Source of the DNA: Camillea tinctor
Lineage: Eukaryota; Ascomycota; Sordariomycetes; Xylariales; Xylariaceae
Assembly (NCBI GenBank): GCA_022578605.1
Contig: MU394064.1
Span: 558,001 to 622,000, forward strand
Length of the DNA stretch: 64,000 nt
Reading direction: 5' to 3'
Shown here in pieces: positions 1 to 12,165 of this stretch. A program made the translations under genes and the position numbers. Each line of letters begins with the position of its first letter. Position 1 is the stretch's first letter. The notes under the pieces are model-generated. The model had not been told where the DNA came from, made no database searches, and saw nothing but the letters and a program-made list of their open reading frames with translations.

Positions 1-35
1 TAGTGTAGCCATCTTCATCTGCATCCTAGTATCAG

Positions 36-1085
36 CTATAATCTGACCACAAGCTTCTTGGCTGATACGCCTTTCCGCAATGTATCCAACCCACCCTGCA
101 ACGCTTCAAGACCCTCTCCAACGATTTCGGCGGGTGGAGCCGGTGTGAACTTTCCAGTAGCTAGGGCGCCAGGTAAGTAGTCTCTGAAGATGGCGTTCGC
201 GAAATCCAAATCAGTCTTTATGTCAGCTGCCATGATGAACTTGGCACCTATTCCATCGGGTAACTTTTCTGGAGCAGGCATAGCCATAGAAACAAACTTC
301 ACGTCACCAACCTTCGAGACAATATCGAGACAGGCATTGGCTACTGCTGTTCGACCTTCTACATCAACACCTGATATGGCTAGTACGCCAGCACTGGACT
401 TGCCTGACAGAACAGATACGATATCCTCTTGGACAGTAGGACTTCGGTAGTCGAAAACGTGACTTGCGCCAAGCTTCTTCACGTACTCGAAGTTTTGTGG
501 TGACGCCGTAGTGATAACCTCGTATCCGGCCGAGACGGCCTCCTGAATAGCACAGCTCCCGACGCTTGTAGCTCCACCCCAGATGAGCAGCGACTTTCCT
601 GTCGGTTCGGGGCTTATAGACGGATATTGAAGCTCGAGATAACCTTTTCCGAAGAGCCCAACGGTCGCAGTGATCATAGCCAGAGGAATGACGGATGCTT
701 GCTCGTAGCTGATGTTGCTAGGCAAATGAGATGCTAGGTGGGCTTTCACCGCAGGGTACACCTGGAAGCCTTGGTCCGCCACTCCTACGATACGATCTCC
801 AACGCGGAATCGAGTAGCTTCTGAGCCCACGGCAACAACCTCTCCAGCCACATCCACGCCTAAGATAGTAGGAAGCTTGAGCGAAGGAAACAGCTTAGTT
901 CCAAGTAGTTGCGTCGCATAATCGACTGGGTTTAAGGCTATGGCATGGTTGTGGATGACGATTTCATCTGGGCCAGGCTCAGGGTAGGGCGCCTCCTTCA
1001 GTGTCAAAGGTTCCCCTACAGCGGATAGGTAAGCTGCAGTATTGGTAGGCATTGCGTAGGGTTGAAGGATAGTAGACGATACCAA
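36..1085 (-). CDS. MDR-family (zinc-binding-dehydrogenase-like) oxidoreductase / enoyl reductase
   Basis: This single-exon gene encodes up to 349 residues of the medium-chain dehydrogenase/reductase superfamily, which uses NAD(P)H to reduce enoyl or quinone-type substrates. A GroES-like N-terminal half contains VDVAGEVVAVG and RVGDRIVG, and the Rossmann half contains LLIWGGATSVGSCAIQ followed by KKLGASHVFDYR. The cysteine and histidine ligands for catalytic and structural zinc are not evident, so it looks like the zinc-independent subgroup that includes fungal trans-acting enoyl reductases and CipB-like proteins. Family members usually begin near MPTNTAAYL, so the second ATG at 1052 (residue 12) may be the true start. 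No polyketide synthase or other biosynthetic partner is visible nearby, so the substrate is unknown. The family call is firm; the function is not. Confidence 0.9.
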   Translation of the reverse strand: MVSSTILQPYAMPTNTAAYLSAVGEPLTLKEAPYPEPGPDEIVIHNHAIALNPVDYATQLLGTKLFPSLKLPTILGVDVAGEVVAVGSEATRFRVGDRIVGVADQGFQVYPAVKAHLASHLPSNISYEQASVIPLAMITATVGLFGKGYLELQYPSISPEPTGKSLLIWGGATSVGSCAIQEAVSAGYEVITTASPQNFEYVKKLGASHVFDYRSPTVQEDIVSVLSGKSSAGVLAISGVDVEGRTAVANACLDIVSKVGDVKFVSMAMPAPEKLPDGIGAKFIMAADIKTDLDFANAIFRDYLPGALATGKFTPAPPAEIVGEGLEALQGGLDTLRKGVSAKKLVVRL

Positions 1086-1499
1086 CGTCCTAGAAAGACG
1101 TGAGCAATGAAATTTATTGTGAAGCTATGGACCAAGTTAGCTTGATAAGGCCAGAATAAATGGTCAATAAATCGGATATCAACACCTTTATCTTTCACAT
1201 GTGCCTTCACATGGGACTCATTAGGTTCATTTGAGTCCTTTTTTTTATAAGAACAGATGCGGGGATAACTTCACGGCATTAGGCATGTATTAAATCCGGT
1301 GACTTTGATTTCAAATGTCTTCCCCCTTTGCTCTGGGGGTACGTTACACACACTTCAAGTACAATCATGGCTGACCTACGGCACATACTGGTGAGATACC
1401 TTGATTGGTATGTAGGTGTTTTGTTCAACTATGTTAACTCCAGTGACTACGGAGCTCGCAAAAACCGGCATCATTTTAATATGGTAGTGGTAATAGGGG

Positions 1500-1531
<32 letters not shown>

Positions 1532-2421
1532 GAAGACATAGCTTGAATGGGTGCGGATGAGTTACCTAGTTTCCAATATACGGTATATCCTCACAATTAT
1601 ATAACCCTTTCCCGTCTTAATTCATGCTACTGTAAAGAGACTGATAGCTCATCATGATGATCAAAGCCTGGGTTGCTTAGGAGTAACGATGTTGTTGTAG
1701 ATGATGGTTTGAAAACCTGCACATAAGTGTTGCTTCGAGCCTGAAGGATGAACAGCCTTCGGTACAATCTGGCGATTTTCCTACATAGAACCTCTGTGAA
1801 GTGAAATAATAGTACTATTCTAAGTGTTTAGTAGCCACCATACAAATTTTCGTTTGCACTAGGTTAGCTGTTGGTTCCTCATCTATCGAAAAAGAAATAC
1901 ACCGGATATAAGCTAACCCCCTTGCCGGTTTTAGTGTCCCAAAGTTTATGGAGATGTAGCTACCGTAAGGATATAAGGGCCACTGCTCGGGTCCGACTAT
2001 AACATTTCCTCCGGAAGTGTTCCCCGAAAGGATTCATGAAGTGCGTGAGCAAGATTCAGAGTCTACACCAAACGAACAAACGTATTTACTTATTTGGTTT
2101 ATAGGTACACAATATGTCATAATCGTCTATATGATCATCAGTCCGGCCTCGAATAAAATCAAAGCCTCCTCTGCGTCCTTCCATTCAACATCCAATCATT
2201 GAAATCACGCTCAAGTCTCGTCCTAAAAGGCACAGTAGGAGGTGATGTTCCTGCATACCTGGGCTTGATTTCCTCAAAGTCGTGTTCCGGAGTGTGGATG
2301 TCAGTCCTGTGCCTGTAGCATTTAGAGCAGAGCGAAAAGTCATCGCATAAGAAACATTTCCATTCTATACCTACAATATCCTACCCATCACAAGCATCAT
2401 TAGTATATTCCCATCTTGCTC
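1086..2421. other. intergenic, no gene seen
   Basis: I see no supportable gene between the oxidoreductase start and the NLR-like gene stop. The stretch is AT-leaning and holds a GTT microsatellite. Short open frames here have no recognisable domain or splice-compatible continuation. Confidence 0.6.
1499..1529 (+). repeat. (GTT)n microsatellite
   Basis: About ten uninterrupted GTT trinucleotides occur in the spacer downstream of the start of the oxidoreductase gene. It is a simple sequence repeat with no sign of coding use. Confidence 0.95.
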
Positions 2422-5400
2422 TTAGTGGAAAAAAGGGGTTATACTGACCACAAGACAGCTCCTGCAGACAGCATTTTTCTTATATCCAGGCTTGGTCGTG
2501 TGAAATTTATCATCCCATATCTCCTTCTCATTTTTCTTGTTAATTCTTGCCCTCTCCTTGGGCTCGAGCTCGCTCTTCACGCTTGTATTCCGGTCAGCAA
2601 AGTTCATCAGCTTCAACGCTGTCCACTCCCCGTCGAAGGTCCGGCCCCGGACCCAAACGTCTGCGCCCCGCGCGATTAGCTTCGTGATGGTGCGGTCGTC
2701 GCCCGAACGTGCTGCCCATAGCAATGGGGTCCAGTTGTCGTGGTCCGCCACATTCACGATGTCCGTGGTTTTGGACCTGTCTAGCAGGAGATTGATACAA
2801 TCATCATTGGAAGGTGTAGACACAGCGAAGTGGATCGGCTTGCGACCGAACTTGTCTTCTGCATCAATGTCCGCGCCGGCCTCGACAAGCGCTTTAATCC
2901 CGTCATCACACCTTAATGTGCATACGTAGTGCACTGCGCGGAGGCCTTGGCTGTCAGCGACGTCTAACTGGGCTTTGCGCCGGATGAGGAATTTGAGCAT
3001 CTTAATGCCGGTTGCGCGGTTCGTTTGAGTCATGTATGCTGCCCGGATGATCGGGTAGGCAAGCTCGCCACCAAAGTTGTCAATGGGCACTCTGGCTTCG
3101 TCAACTAAATACCGTACTGTTTTTCTAAGCTTGGTGTCATCTTTAATGCCCAATGCTGTGTAGAGTAGCGACTCTCCGTACTGGAAATCGACTTTCTTGA
3201 GATCTGCCCCTGAGTCTATAAGTAACTTGATAAGGTCCAATGGGCCCCTGGTGACGGCGATATGAAGGATGCTGCCAAACCTGGGGCCAAATACGTTAAC
3301 GTTAGCGCCCTGTTCAATAAGGTATTTGACGACACTCATGTTACCTTTGACAGTGGCAATTGCGAGAGGCGTATATCCATATTTATCTTGAACATCCAAT
3401 GGCGCTTTGGCTTCGATCAGGAGCTGGATAACGGATACAGGTGTTTTCCCCCGGATTTTATGGAGTCGTGTCTGGCTTTGCTCATTAACCTGATTTACAG
3501 GTACGCTATAGGGCTTGGTTAGAAGCAATTTGAGGCATTCACAAGCCTCTTTTTTATCCCTTTCTGTCCGGAGCAAAATATCAACTGCGTCGTCACCGCT
3601 TTTATTCTTATATTTCGGATTGGCACCGGCTATCAGAAGGACCTTGAGACATTCTGGTTTATGGTGTTTGCAAGCCAGCTGCAGTGGCGTGCATCCGATC
3701 TCATCTTTGAATATACCATCGTCACGGTACACGTAGTCCACGTCGGGTTTGGAGTCATTCTCAAGAAGCTTCTTGATCGATTTTGGAAATCCGCATCTTG
3801 AGGCCATATGCAGCGTAGTTCCCTGACTACTGTGGCTATCAATAGAAGCGCCCTTTTGGAGTATTTTTGGAATTATATCAGGCATATTGAACGCCATATG
3901 AAGGGCACCCCTTCCGTCATCCGATGTCCATTGGACATCGACATTTACTTTTTGCAATAAATACTTTGCCACTTCGATTCGATTATTGCAAAGAGAAGTG
4001 AACAACGGCGGGTCAGACTTGCCTCCAGTATAGTTGATATCTGCGTTGTTCTCTATGAGCAGCTTTACCATCTCTAAATCTCCTTCAAAGCAAGCTCGCG
4101 AGAGGGGTGTCATGCAGCGGATATTGTTAGGTAGGTAGCCGTTAGGATCAACGAAGTTGGTCTTGGCATTGTATTTGATCAACAGGAATACAAGTTCAGT
4201 GTTGCCGATGCAGACGGCGCGTATCAAGAGCATATCCTGGCCCGAGGGAGTCACTTCCATATCTATTAGCTTGGGCTCATGTTCAAGTAGTAGACGAGCG
4301 ACATCCTCATGGTTTCCAGCGACGGCTTTGTAAAGTGCAGATCCAGTAGGGTATCCGATCTTCGGATCTGCGTTGTGGTTGAGCAATACGCGGCAGCATT
4401 CTAGCAAGCCCCAGTCTGCAGCAATGACTAGCGGCGGCCTCGTATACGACTTGGTATTGTCTTCCAGTTTGCAGCCATTGGCATCTACTCCCGCTTTGAT
4501 TAGAATATCGATGGCCTTATACCTGCACCATGCGACAGCTGTTCTTAGCAATTCTATGCTGTCCTCATTCGTTGCCTCGCTGCATGCACCATATCGTAAA
4601 AGGAGTTCGATTAGGGCGGGGTCTCCTTTTATAATTGCAGTAAGGATTAAATCGCCAGCCAATTTGTTAACTGTCAGGTCTGGCGAAGTGGCTAGTGACT
4701 TTAATAGAATTTCTAGCGTGGAGAGACGTTTTCGCCGTGCCATACAAATTCCTAGACGTGCTTTCCAGGGGATGCTGATCTTGTTGATATCATACCCAGG
4801 TTTTAACAATGTTGCAAATAGGTTATCCAGTCCGGCGACAGAAGCTCGAAGCAAAGTGTTCTCGGTTAACTGGAATGTTCGTATATTTGTTATGCTCTCT
4901 AGAAGAGTGTCAACAATAGCGGTGTTCCTGTCCGTGGCAGCCCAATATAAGGCTGTTTGAAGTTCCTCTTCATCTACCATCACTAAACTTAGAAGCTGTT
5001 GAACGATGTCCTTATTTCTCGCTCGAGCAGCCTCCGTGATGGCAAGCCAACAATTCTTATGAAACAAAGGCTGACCCTTCTCAGATTTGACTTTTTCTTC
5101 AACCATGTCTTCTAATCCCAGCATGGCTAAGACGGGCAATGTTGAGATGTAACTTCGCTGCATTCTGGTGAATGGATTGGTCAGAAGCCAAAAAGGTAAC
5201 TCCCAGGCAGCTCGAGATTCCTTTATGTCAAACAACTTGTGAACAAGTTTACTAGGTTTGAACCGTCCACTGGCTTTATAGTGCTGATGCCAAAATCGAA
5301 CAGCATACTCGGCCATACTGACTCTGCGGTGTGAAACTACGGCTGCATCAAGTTGTGTTGTCCATGGCCCTCCCTCGAAATTCTCTAGATAGAACCCCTT

Positions 5401-8128
5401 CAACATTTCCCGTGCCACTCTGAGCTGGAAGTAACGCAAGCAGGTTTCTGCTATTGTACCGTTGACCTGGGAGGCCCATTCCACAGTGTTCCTCTCGATG
5501 CCCACTTCAGGGACATTGTAGAACGAAGGATGGCTGAACTTGATGTCACGGTTTTGGAAAATGATAATTCCACTGAAAGCCATTTCAATTTCGCTCATCA
5601 TTCCTTTTCTATCGAGGTCATCAAGCAAAGGCTCTTCGTCCTGGATCTCGTACACTACCAGTGCTTCGGCCAGGGATTCGGGAGACCATGGCTCGAATGC
5701 GTGCTTGACCCAATTGAAGACGTTTTTTGCTTTTGACTGAAGTCTAGGCGACATAGAAGAAATGAATACCTGCACTATATTCTCTGGTATAGCGGGGGAC
5801 AATTTGTTGATCTTATCCGTAATCTCGGACCTCGACCTGCCTCGATGATAATTCCCAAGCCACGTCAAAATGATATGTCCTAGATGTGGTGCGTCACGGC
5901 ATTCCTCAAGGAGATCTACAAGCTGTGCTCGGAAATCCTTATATATTTGGCGTTGTGCTATTAGACTATCCATCCTTGATTGAAGTTCTGTCTTCAACCA
6001 TTTACTTGACTCGTTGATGACAGGACAATCAGCAAGATTGATGCGTGATTCATTAGGAAAGGATTCAACAGCTAAATCATCTAGAGTTGAAGTCGATATG
6101 ATTAAGCGGTTTTCTGCATCGCTATATCTCCCCTCCTCGAGAATATGCCGAAGGAGCCATTGTCTCTGGTCCTTTGGGCATTGATCAAAGCAACCAATAA
6201 AGAGAGTGAGCTTGCGAGCAGATGGGTAATAGACTCTGAGTGTCGTGTATATATGAAACAGGTCCTCGCGTGACCAGGAGCATATATTGTTCAAAAGCGT
6301 TAGCTCTGCGACTGCCTTATCTCTAGGATTTGTACTAAATTGGCGAACAAGGACATTGATCAAGTACGTTAACAATGATGACACATTGGTATATCGAGAA
6401 TCCCATTGATCGAACTCAAAGTAAACCATGGTCTTGTGGGGTAAATCTGTGGACAGAGCATGCGTGGATTTGTAGTCATAATTCACATAAAAGAGACGAG
6501 ATAATTCCGAAACATTTACGGAAGAGTCTCCATTTCCATGGAGGTGTAGGAGCCTGAGCCCAGCTCCCGGTGTGGAAAAGGAGAAATATGTTGCTTGCTT
6601 GTAAATCCACGTCACAACAGGAGACTCTGGTAACATGGGATCGTAGAATATATCCATGGCTCTGGTTGGAGGCATGAGGGAAATGACCCATGCCTGGAAC
6701 TTGATGGTATTATAATTGATCTTGATAATAAATGCTTCACTTAGAATTAGAAAATGACTCTCCTTCAACATATAGTAATAGGTCAAGACTCACGACTGCC
6801 CCTCAGGTTAAACATGTTAGATACCCTCGATAACCACTTGTTCCTGGGATCGCCCCGGACAAGATCTGTATGTGCCGTAGTGTTTAATGAAATACGTCCA
6901 GCCGCTTCGAATGACTGTCCAATGTGGTGTGCATATTGCGGGAATGGAGTCACCGGATTAGCTAGATCATCTGTGCTCCCGGGCTCTGTAGCATTAGCTA
7001 TGTCGTTGCTTATGGGCTTCTGTATCTGGCTATCATAACTATTTTGGGAGAAGATGTTGAAAATCGCAGCATGATCCAGTATCTTAGTTGTTACAAAACT
7101 TTGGTTGATATTGTCAACTTGATGTGTGAGGTTTTTGACCTTGCTTATCACATTTTTCTTGATGTCAGGACCTCTAAGAAGAATAAGCTCGAGCAGTTGG
7201 TCCTCGAGGTGATCCAAGGATTGAAATTGATGGGGTGTACCCAGAAAGATCTAATAATTATTAGCAGATAGCAGGAATCCTAATTTGATTTAAGTCATAT
7301 TACTAACAATCGCTGAAGTTAGTATAGCTATTTTCCCATACCTCGAAGGGTTATGTACAGCCATACACAGAGCCTGGAAGTCGTTAAGAAACACCAAGGG
7401 TTATCACAGGGGAAAATATATTTAGAAAATACCTCTTTCACTATTGTGCCTCCTAGATCATGGCAAATCCATATGACTGGGCGGTCGGTTTCAGTCTGTA
7501 GTAATGAATATTGTTAAGTTCAAGTATTCTAGTGAAACATGTCACTACATATTGGGAAACCCACCTCCTCAAGCTTTCCACGAACTTCTGCATATTCCTC
7601 GATAAGTCTCTCTGCATGTAGTCGAAGTCCGTTCTGTTCGTAGAGAGCGGACCCCTCGTCTGTCTCGTACGAATAGTCTATCTCCCTGATGGACAGTGTT
7701 TTGAATAATTGTTCCTTGACCCACCAAGAACCCTCTTTGTCAGTATAGGCAGTTTTATAGTCATCACGTATACCGTGGACTGTAATAACACTATGAAAAC
7801 ATGTTAGCCTCATAATTCTACGCTAATTTCTCGCATCGTTTTCATACTCATAATCATCGTATGATGATCCAGACCAGCCCCATGGAAAGTTGATATCGAG
7901 TCCAAGCTTGTGTTGTTTCGATTTGTAGTCCGAAAAGCTTACGAAAGATTGCGAAAACAAATCTGTTGTAGTAGTTATGATGCTAACTGCATCTTGGTAT
8001 GTGTCTTCGTCCATATCATTTGGTGCATCTGATTCTGAGTATAAAGCTGCCGTCTCTACTTCCGGTTGTCCTTGCATTGTTGAAACTATAGGAAAAGCTA
8101 CTATCGCAGCAAAGTCGTGGTCCGCCAT
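2422..8128 (-). CDS. NLR-like protein: pseudo-hydrolase head, degenerate NTPase, ankyrin repeats
   Basis: I read five exons: 8128-7848, 7790-7565, 7495-7367, 7250-6794 and 6734-2422. Phases agree throughout and give about 1801 residues. The intron at 7847-7791 has GTATGA, GCTAAC and TAG. The head is alpha/beta-hydrolase-like, with VITVHGI near residue 95, CHDLGG near 180 and IFLGTPHQ near 213; this is the type found at the N-terminus of fungal NLRs related to SesB-like proteins. Asp replaces the usual nucleophile Ser in CHDLGG. A NACHT-like core follows (about 400-900), but its P-loop region reads HLHGNGDSS without GKS/T and its Walker B reads LFIGCFDQC. From about 950 to 1760 there are many ankyrin repeats, for example TPLSRACFEGDLEMVKLLIE. 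The start is uncertain: the frame stays open to 8200 without an ATG, and an extra upstream exon is possible. Such proteins act in fungal non-self recognition; a role here is inference. Confidence 0.82.
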
Positions 8129-8213
8129 TACCCTGGATACAATCGTAGCCACAAAACTGCGGTCGTAGGTTTCTGTAGATGAAGCAATAGGTATGGACAA
8201 AGATTCCTACCAA

Positions 8214-9554
8214 GGTTATGTCGTCTATTGCCCGTAGTGGAGCCTTGCCACAACTTGTAAGTCAGCTGCCTCTGCCTGCCCAAGAAGTCTGACGCCAAAT
8301 TTTCGTCCTCAGAATCCCTTGCTAAATCCCGACGCCCGCGTGACCAAGCGAAGGATCATGGTCGATATATGAATGACGTGTTGTAGGTAGTTCCTTGCTT
8401 ATACGGTCTCGGCTCTTTCGATAACATAGTAACATATAAAGGGCATGTCTCTAATTCTTCTATCTAGTCATTTATATCCAACGAATGATTGAGCCTATAC
8501 CGGTGCTCTGATCTTCAATGTCCTGTAAATTATGAGAAAAGAAAAAGTATAAGAGTAAAAAGGGGGTGTATGAAATTAGTTAGACCTGATGATAGGACCG
8601 AGATAATGAAGTTTGAGTAAACAGGTGTCCAGACACCAAAGGGGTTCATGACTACTTAACATTCTTCTCATAGTCTCTTTACCCCTGAATCACTCAACGT
8701 CTGACCTATTTCAGTCCAAGCTTAGTTACTTACATGAACTTTAAGTTGATTAGAGTATGAAGCCGTACTTAGTAAGCCTGACCCGCTACCTAGGTATGAA
8801 CTTAAGTTACTAACCTACAAGCTTATTGGTGTAGGACGTAAGTACTGGAGTACAAAGCAAGAAAGTGTATATGTACAGAACCCTTCCTTCGGGACCGACT
8901 TTGAGCCCTTAGCGGTATTATAAGGGACTTTACCGGCTTGATCGGCAACAAGGTCAAAGGTTCGTGATAAATACCTCCTCTAAACCCTTACCTAGCTGAC
9001 CAATGTACTTCGGCTAATGGCAATAATGCCGCATGTTAACTTAGGTAAAAACAGAGAAAGTGTGAGAAAGTGAGCGCTAATAGTTTAGATGAGTAAAGTT
9101 CAATAATTTCGGGGGGCGAGATGTGGAGGTGAAGGAGCCAATTGGTTATAAGTATGTGAGCAGAGGTACTTAAGATGTATTGAGGAACATCTCCACTATA
9201 AGTCGAGTTCGTGCTTCCTCCGTCACTTAGACTTCATCAGTACATGGAGAATACATAAGGTAATCAATGACAGAACCTTAAGTGCTCAGATGTCAATTTG
9301 CCCCGCGATTCTAGCTTAAACATATGTATCTTATCTTATCGAATGTGGGGGTTCTAGATTTTTTTTTTTTCCATTCTCAATTCATGTTTGCGCTTCAAAG
9401 ACGGAACATTGAATACTTTTTTATTTATTTATTACACATTGAAGACTGCTTCTTATACATTCCACTTTAACCAAAAGAGAAAATCAGAGAAACAAAACAC
9501 CGAAACAACCGAAAACTTCCTCTACACATTTTCTCTATCCTATTCTCTTTTCTA

Positions 9555-9585
<31 letters not shown>

Positions 9586-9630
9586 TTTCTTTTTTGGATC
9601 TTTACGATCCTCCAGATTCCAATCCCAAAC
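8214..9630. other. intergenic between NLR-like gene and ADE4
   Basis: These 1.4 kb separate two divergently transcribed genes and hold no recognisable gene. The last 80 bases before the ADE4 start are strongly pyrimidine-rich. CCTAGGTA-like motifs occur near 8790. Confidence 0.6.
9555..9595 (+). promoter_or_regulatory. pyrimidine-rich (CTTTTT)n leader tract of ADE4
   Basis: A run of T-rich CTTTTT units ends 35 bases before the ADE4 ATG. CT-rich tracts just upstream of the start are common in promoters or leaders of highly expressed filamentous-fungal genes. Function here is inferred from position only. Confidence 0.5.
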
Positions 9631-12165
9631 ATGTGTGGAATACTTGGTCTGATATTAGGCCACTGGGACAATGAAGAAGAACCAAATCTCGCTGCATCCC
9701 ACCTTCACGACGCTCTCTACTACCTGCAGCACCGTGGCCAAGATGCCTGTGGAATTGCCACTTGCTCGACAGGGGGTAGAGTGTATTCGTGCAAAGGAGT
9801 GGGAATGGCCTCTCAGTTAGTCCTGCCCGTCACCCCCTTAGATCTATCTAATATGTCCATAACTGACTTGCCGCCTTATCTTGCAGCGTCTTCACCCCTG
9901 ATGGAAACAAAGTGCTGGCGCTTCCTGGTTTCATGGGACTTGGACATTTGGTTGGTATACCCAAAACCACTACAAGTACCATCTCTTGCTAACCTGGACT
10001 TCTATAGCGGTATCCCACTGCAGGCTCAAGTGTATGTTAACCTTCGTAGCTTTTTCTGCGCTGGCTAACCATAGAGGCATAGGCATCGGCAGAAGCGCAA
10101 CCCTTCTATGTCAACTCTCCTTATGGGCTCTGCCTTTCCCATAACGGCAACTTGATCAATGCCCCAGAGCTACGGCAGTTCCTAGACCAAAAGGCACACC
10201 GCCATATAAAGTGAGGAGTATCGTAGTCCAAAAAGCGTACTCAGTAACTAACAGTTTGGTAGTACTGACAGCGATAGCGAATTGAGTATGTTGTAGTACC
10301 CAATTGAGGTTATACAGAGCAGTTGCTGACCGCCAACCCAGTGCTCAACATCTTCGCCAATGAGTTGAACGAGACAGGGAAAGCTCGTGTCAATACCGAG
10401 GACATATTCAAGGCCCTATCCACTATGTGCCACCAGTGCAAAGGTGCCTTTGCTTGTACAGGCATGGTTGCTGGCTAGTAAGTGACGCCTTGAGACTTTC
10501 TTGTTAAAGCGTCGTGCTTTGTGCCTTCGAATTTACCAGCTCACCATGTTGTAGCGGCATTTTTGGCGTGAGAGACCCTAATGGCATTCGACCGCTTGTT
10601 CTTGGCTCGAGACCTTCCAAGACCCTTGCTGGGGCATACGACTACATGCTAGCCTCTGAAGATATTGCTCTGCGGAATCTTCGTTTTACCAAGGTCCAAG
10701 ATATTCAACCCGGTCAGGCTGTTTTTATCCGAAAGGGGTGTGAACCCGAATTTTGCCAAGTTCACGAACCAAAGACACAGGGCATTGATATTTTGTGAGT
10801 GAATTTTTTCGGAAGCGATTCATCCCCCCTTTTCATTAGCCTTGGGCGTGAAAATAGCCTAGGCACACAAGCTTTCACTCCCAAGACACAATGTCTAGAA
10901 CAAGAGCATCATGCAGTATGACAATTACTAATTGATCTGTAGTGAATACGTCTATTTTGCCCGCCCCGACTCAACCATTGATGGGATCAGTAAGTTACCA
11001 GGCTTTCTTTCAACCATGCACTTCTAGTTGCCTATATCACTAACTGTTACAGATGTGTATAAAAGCCGGGAGAATATGGGCATCAGGCTTGCCGATACAA
11101 TTTTAAATGTTCTAGGTGAAGAAGTTGTTAAAGATATCGATGTTGTGATACCTATCCCCGAGACGGCAAACACATCGGCCGAGAAAGTAGCTGAGCGTTT
11201 GGGTAAACCATGGTACGTATATGATCACCCTATTCTAGATTTGGCACTTTTGGTTTCTCCAGTCTATGTTCCCTTCCTCCCTTTGTGTCCTTATTACTAA
11301 TGATCTCACAGTAAGTACCGGTATTCATTCCCTATACTAGAAACCGTCGTGAGAATTAACGCAAAGAAGGCTCGCACGCTTTTGTGAAGAACAGATATGT
11401 TTTCCGTACCTTCATTATGCCTGGACAAGCAGCTCGGGAGAAAAGTGTCCGTAGGAAACTGAGCACGATAGAATCCGAATTCAAGGGCCGGTGCGTACTA
11501 TTAGTGGATGATAGTATTGTGCGTGGCACAACCAGCCAGGAAATAGTGAGCATGGCACGTGAGTCAGGGGCAACAAAGGTCATCTTTGCCAGCTGTGCAC
11601 CACCCATCACCCATCCACATATCTAGTATGGCAGACTCCAATACAGGAACCAGACAAACAATGACTAACTGAATTATTTTAGTGGAATTGACCTGGCATC
11701 ACCAAATGAATTGATTGCACATAAGCGTGATCGCTTCGAAATTGCTAAGCTTATTGGCGCCGATGAGGTTATCTATCAAGATCTTGGAGATCTTGTTGAT
11801 GCGTGTGCCGAACTCACCCCGAATGGAAAAGAGACTACTAAGTTCGAGGTTGGCGTGTTCTGTGGCAAATATACGACCGAGGTTCCGCCTGGCTACTTTG
11901 AACATCTCGATGAGCTCAGAGGCAAGAAGCGCAAGATTGCTGTCGCTAGAGAGATGCATGTTCCAGCAGAGGCTACTAATGGCCGACCGTCACAAGCCCG
12001 TGGTCCTAACGGTATATCACGGGATTCCCAAAGCCCAACAATCCTCAAGGCAACAACCTCAAGTGTTCCTACAGAGTGGGCAGATATCAGGTATGCTGCT
12101 TACGCATAATTTACCATTATATAACTAAATTTTTGAATAGCCTTCACAATCATGCGACCGATTAA
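9631..12165 (+). CDS. ADE4: amidophosphoribosyltransferase (first step of de novo purine synthesis)
   Basis: The enzyme converts PRPP and glutamine to phosphoribosylamine in the cytosol. The start [10 protein letters not shown] places the glutamine-amidotransferase nucleophile at Cys2. [27 protein letters not shown] and INTDSDSELMLNIF follow, and the PRPP loop [14 protein letters not shown] lies near the C-terminus. Exons I read: 9631-9815, 9887-9950, 10008-10031, 10083-10210, 10263-10285, 10342-10477, 10555-10794, 10943-10989, 11053-11212, about 11370-11625, 11683-12090 and 12141-12165. The last ends SLHNHATD, close to yeast ADE4 ends. All phases fit about 564 residues except the join between 11212 and about 11370, which is one base out with any GT-AG choice. 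That could be a sequence error, a real frameshift or a non-consensus site. The rest of the gene shows no decay. Confidence 0.93.

Noticed and set aside
10286..10317. A 32-nt intron in ADE4 ending at the first CAG
   Set aside because: A 56-nt intron ending at 10341 has a branch site and restores the conserved [12 protein letters not shown], so the very short intron is unnecessary.
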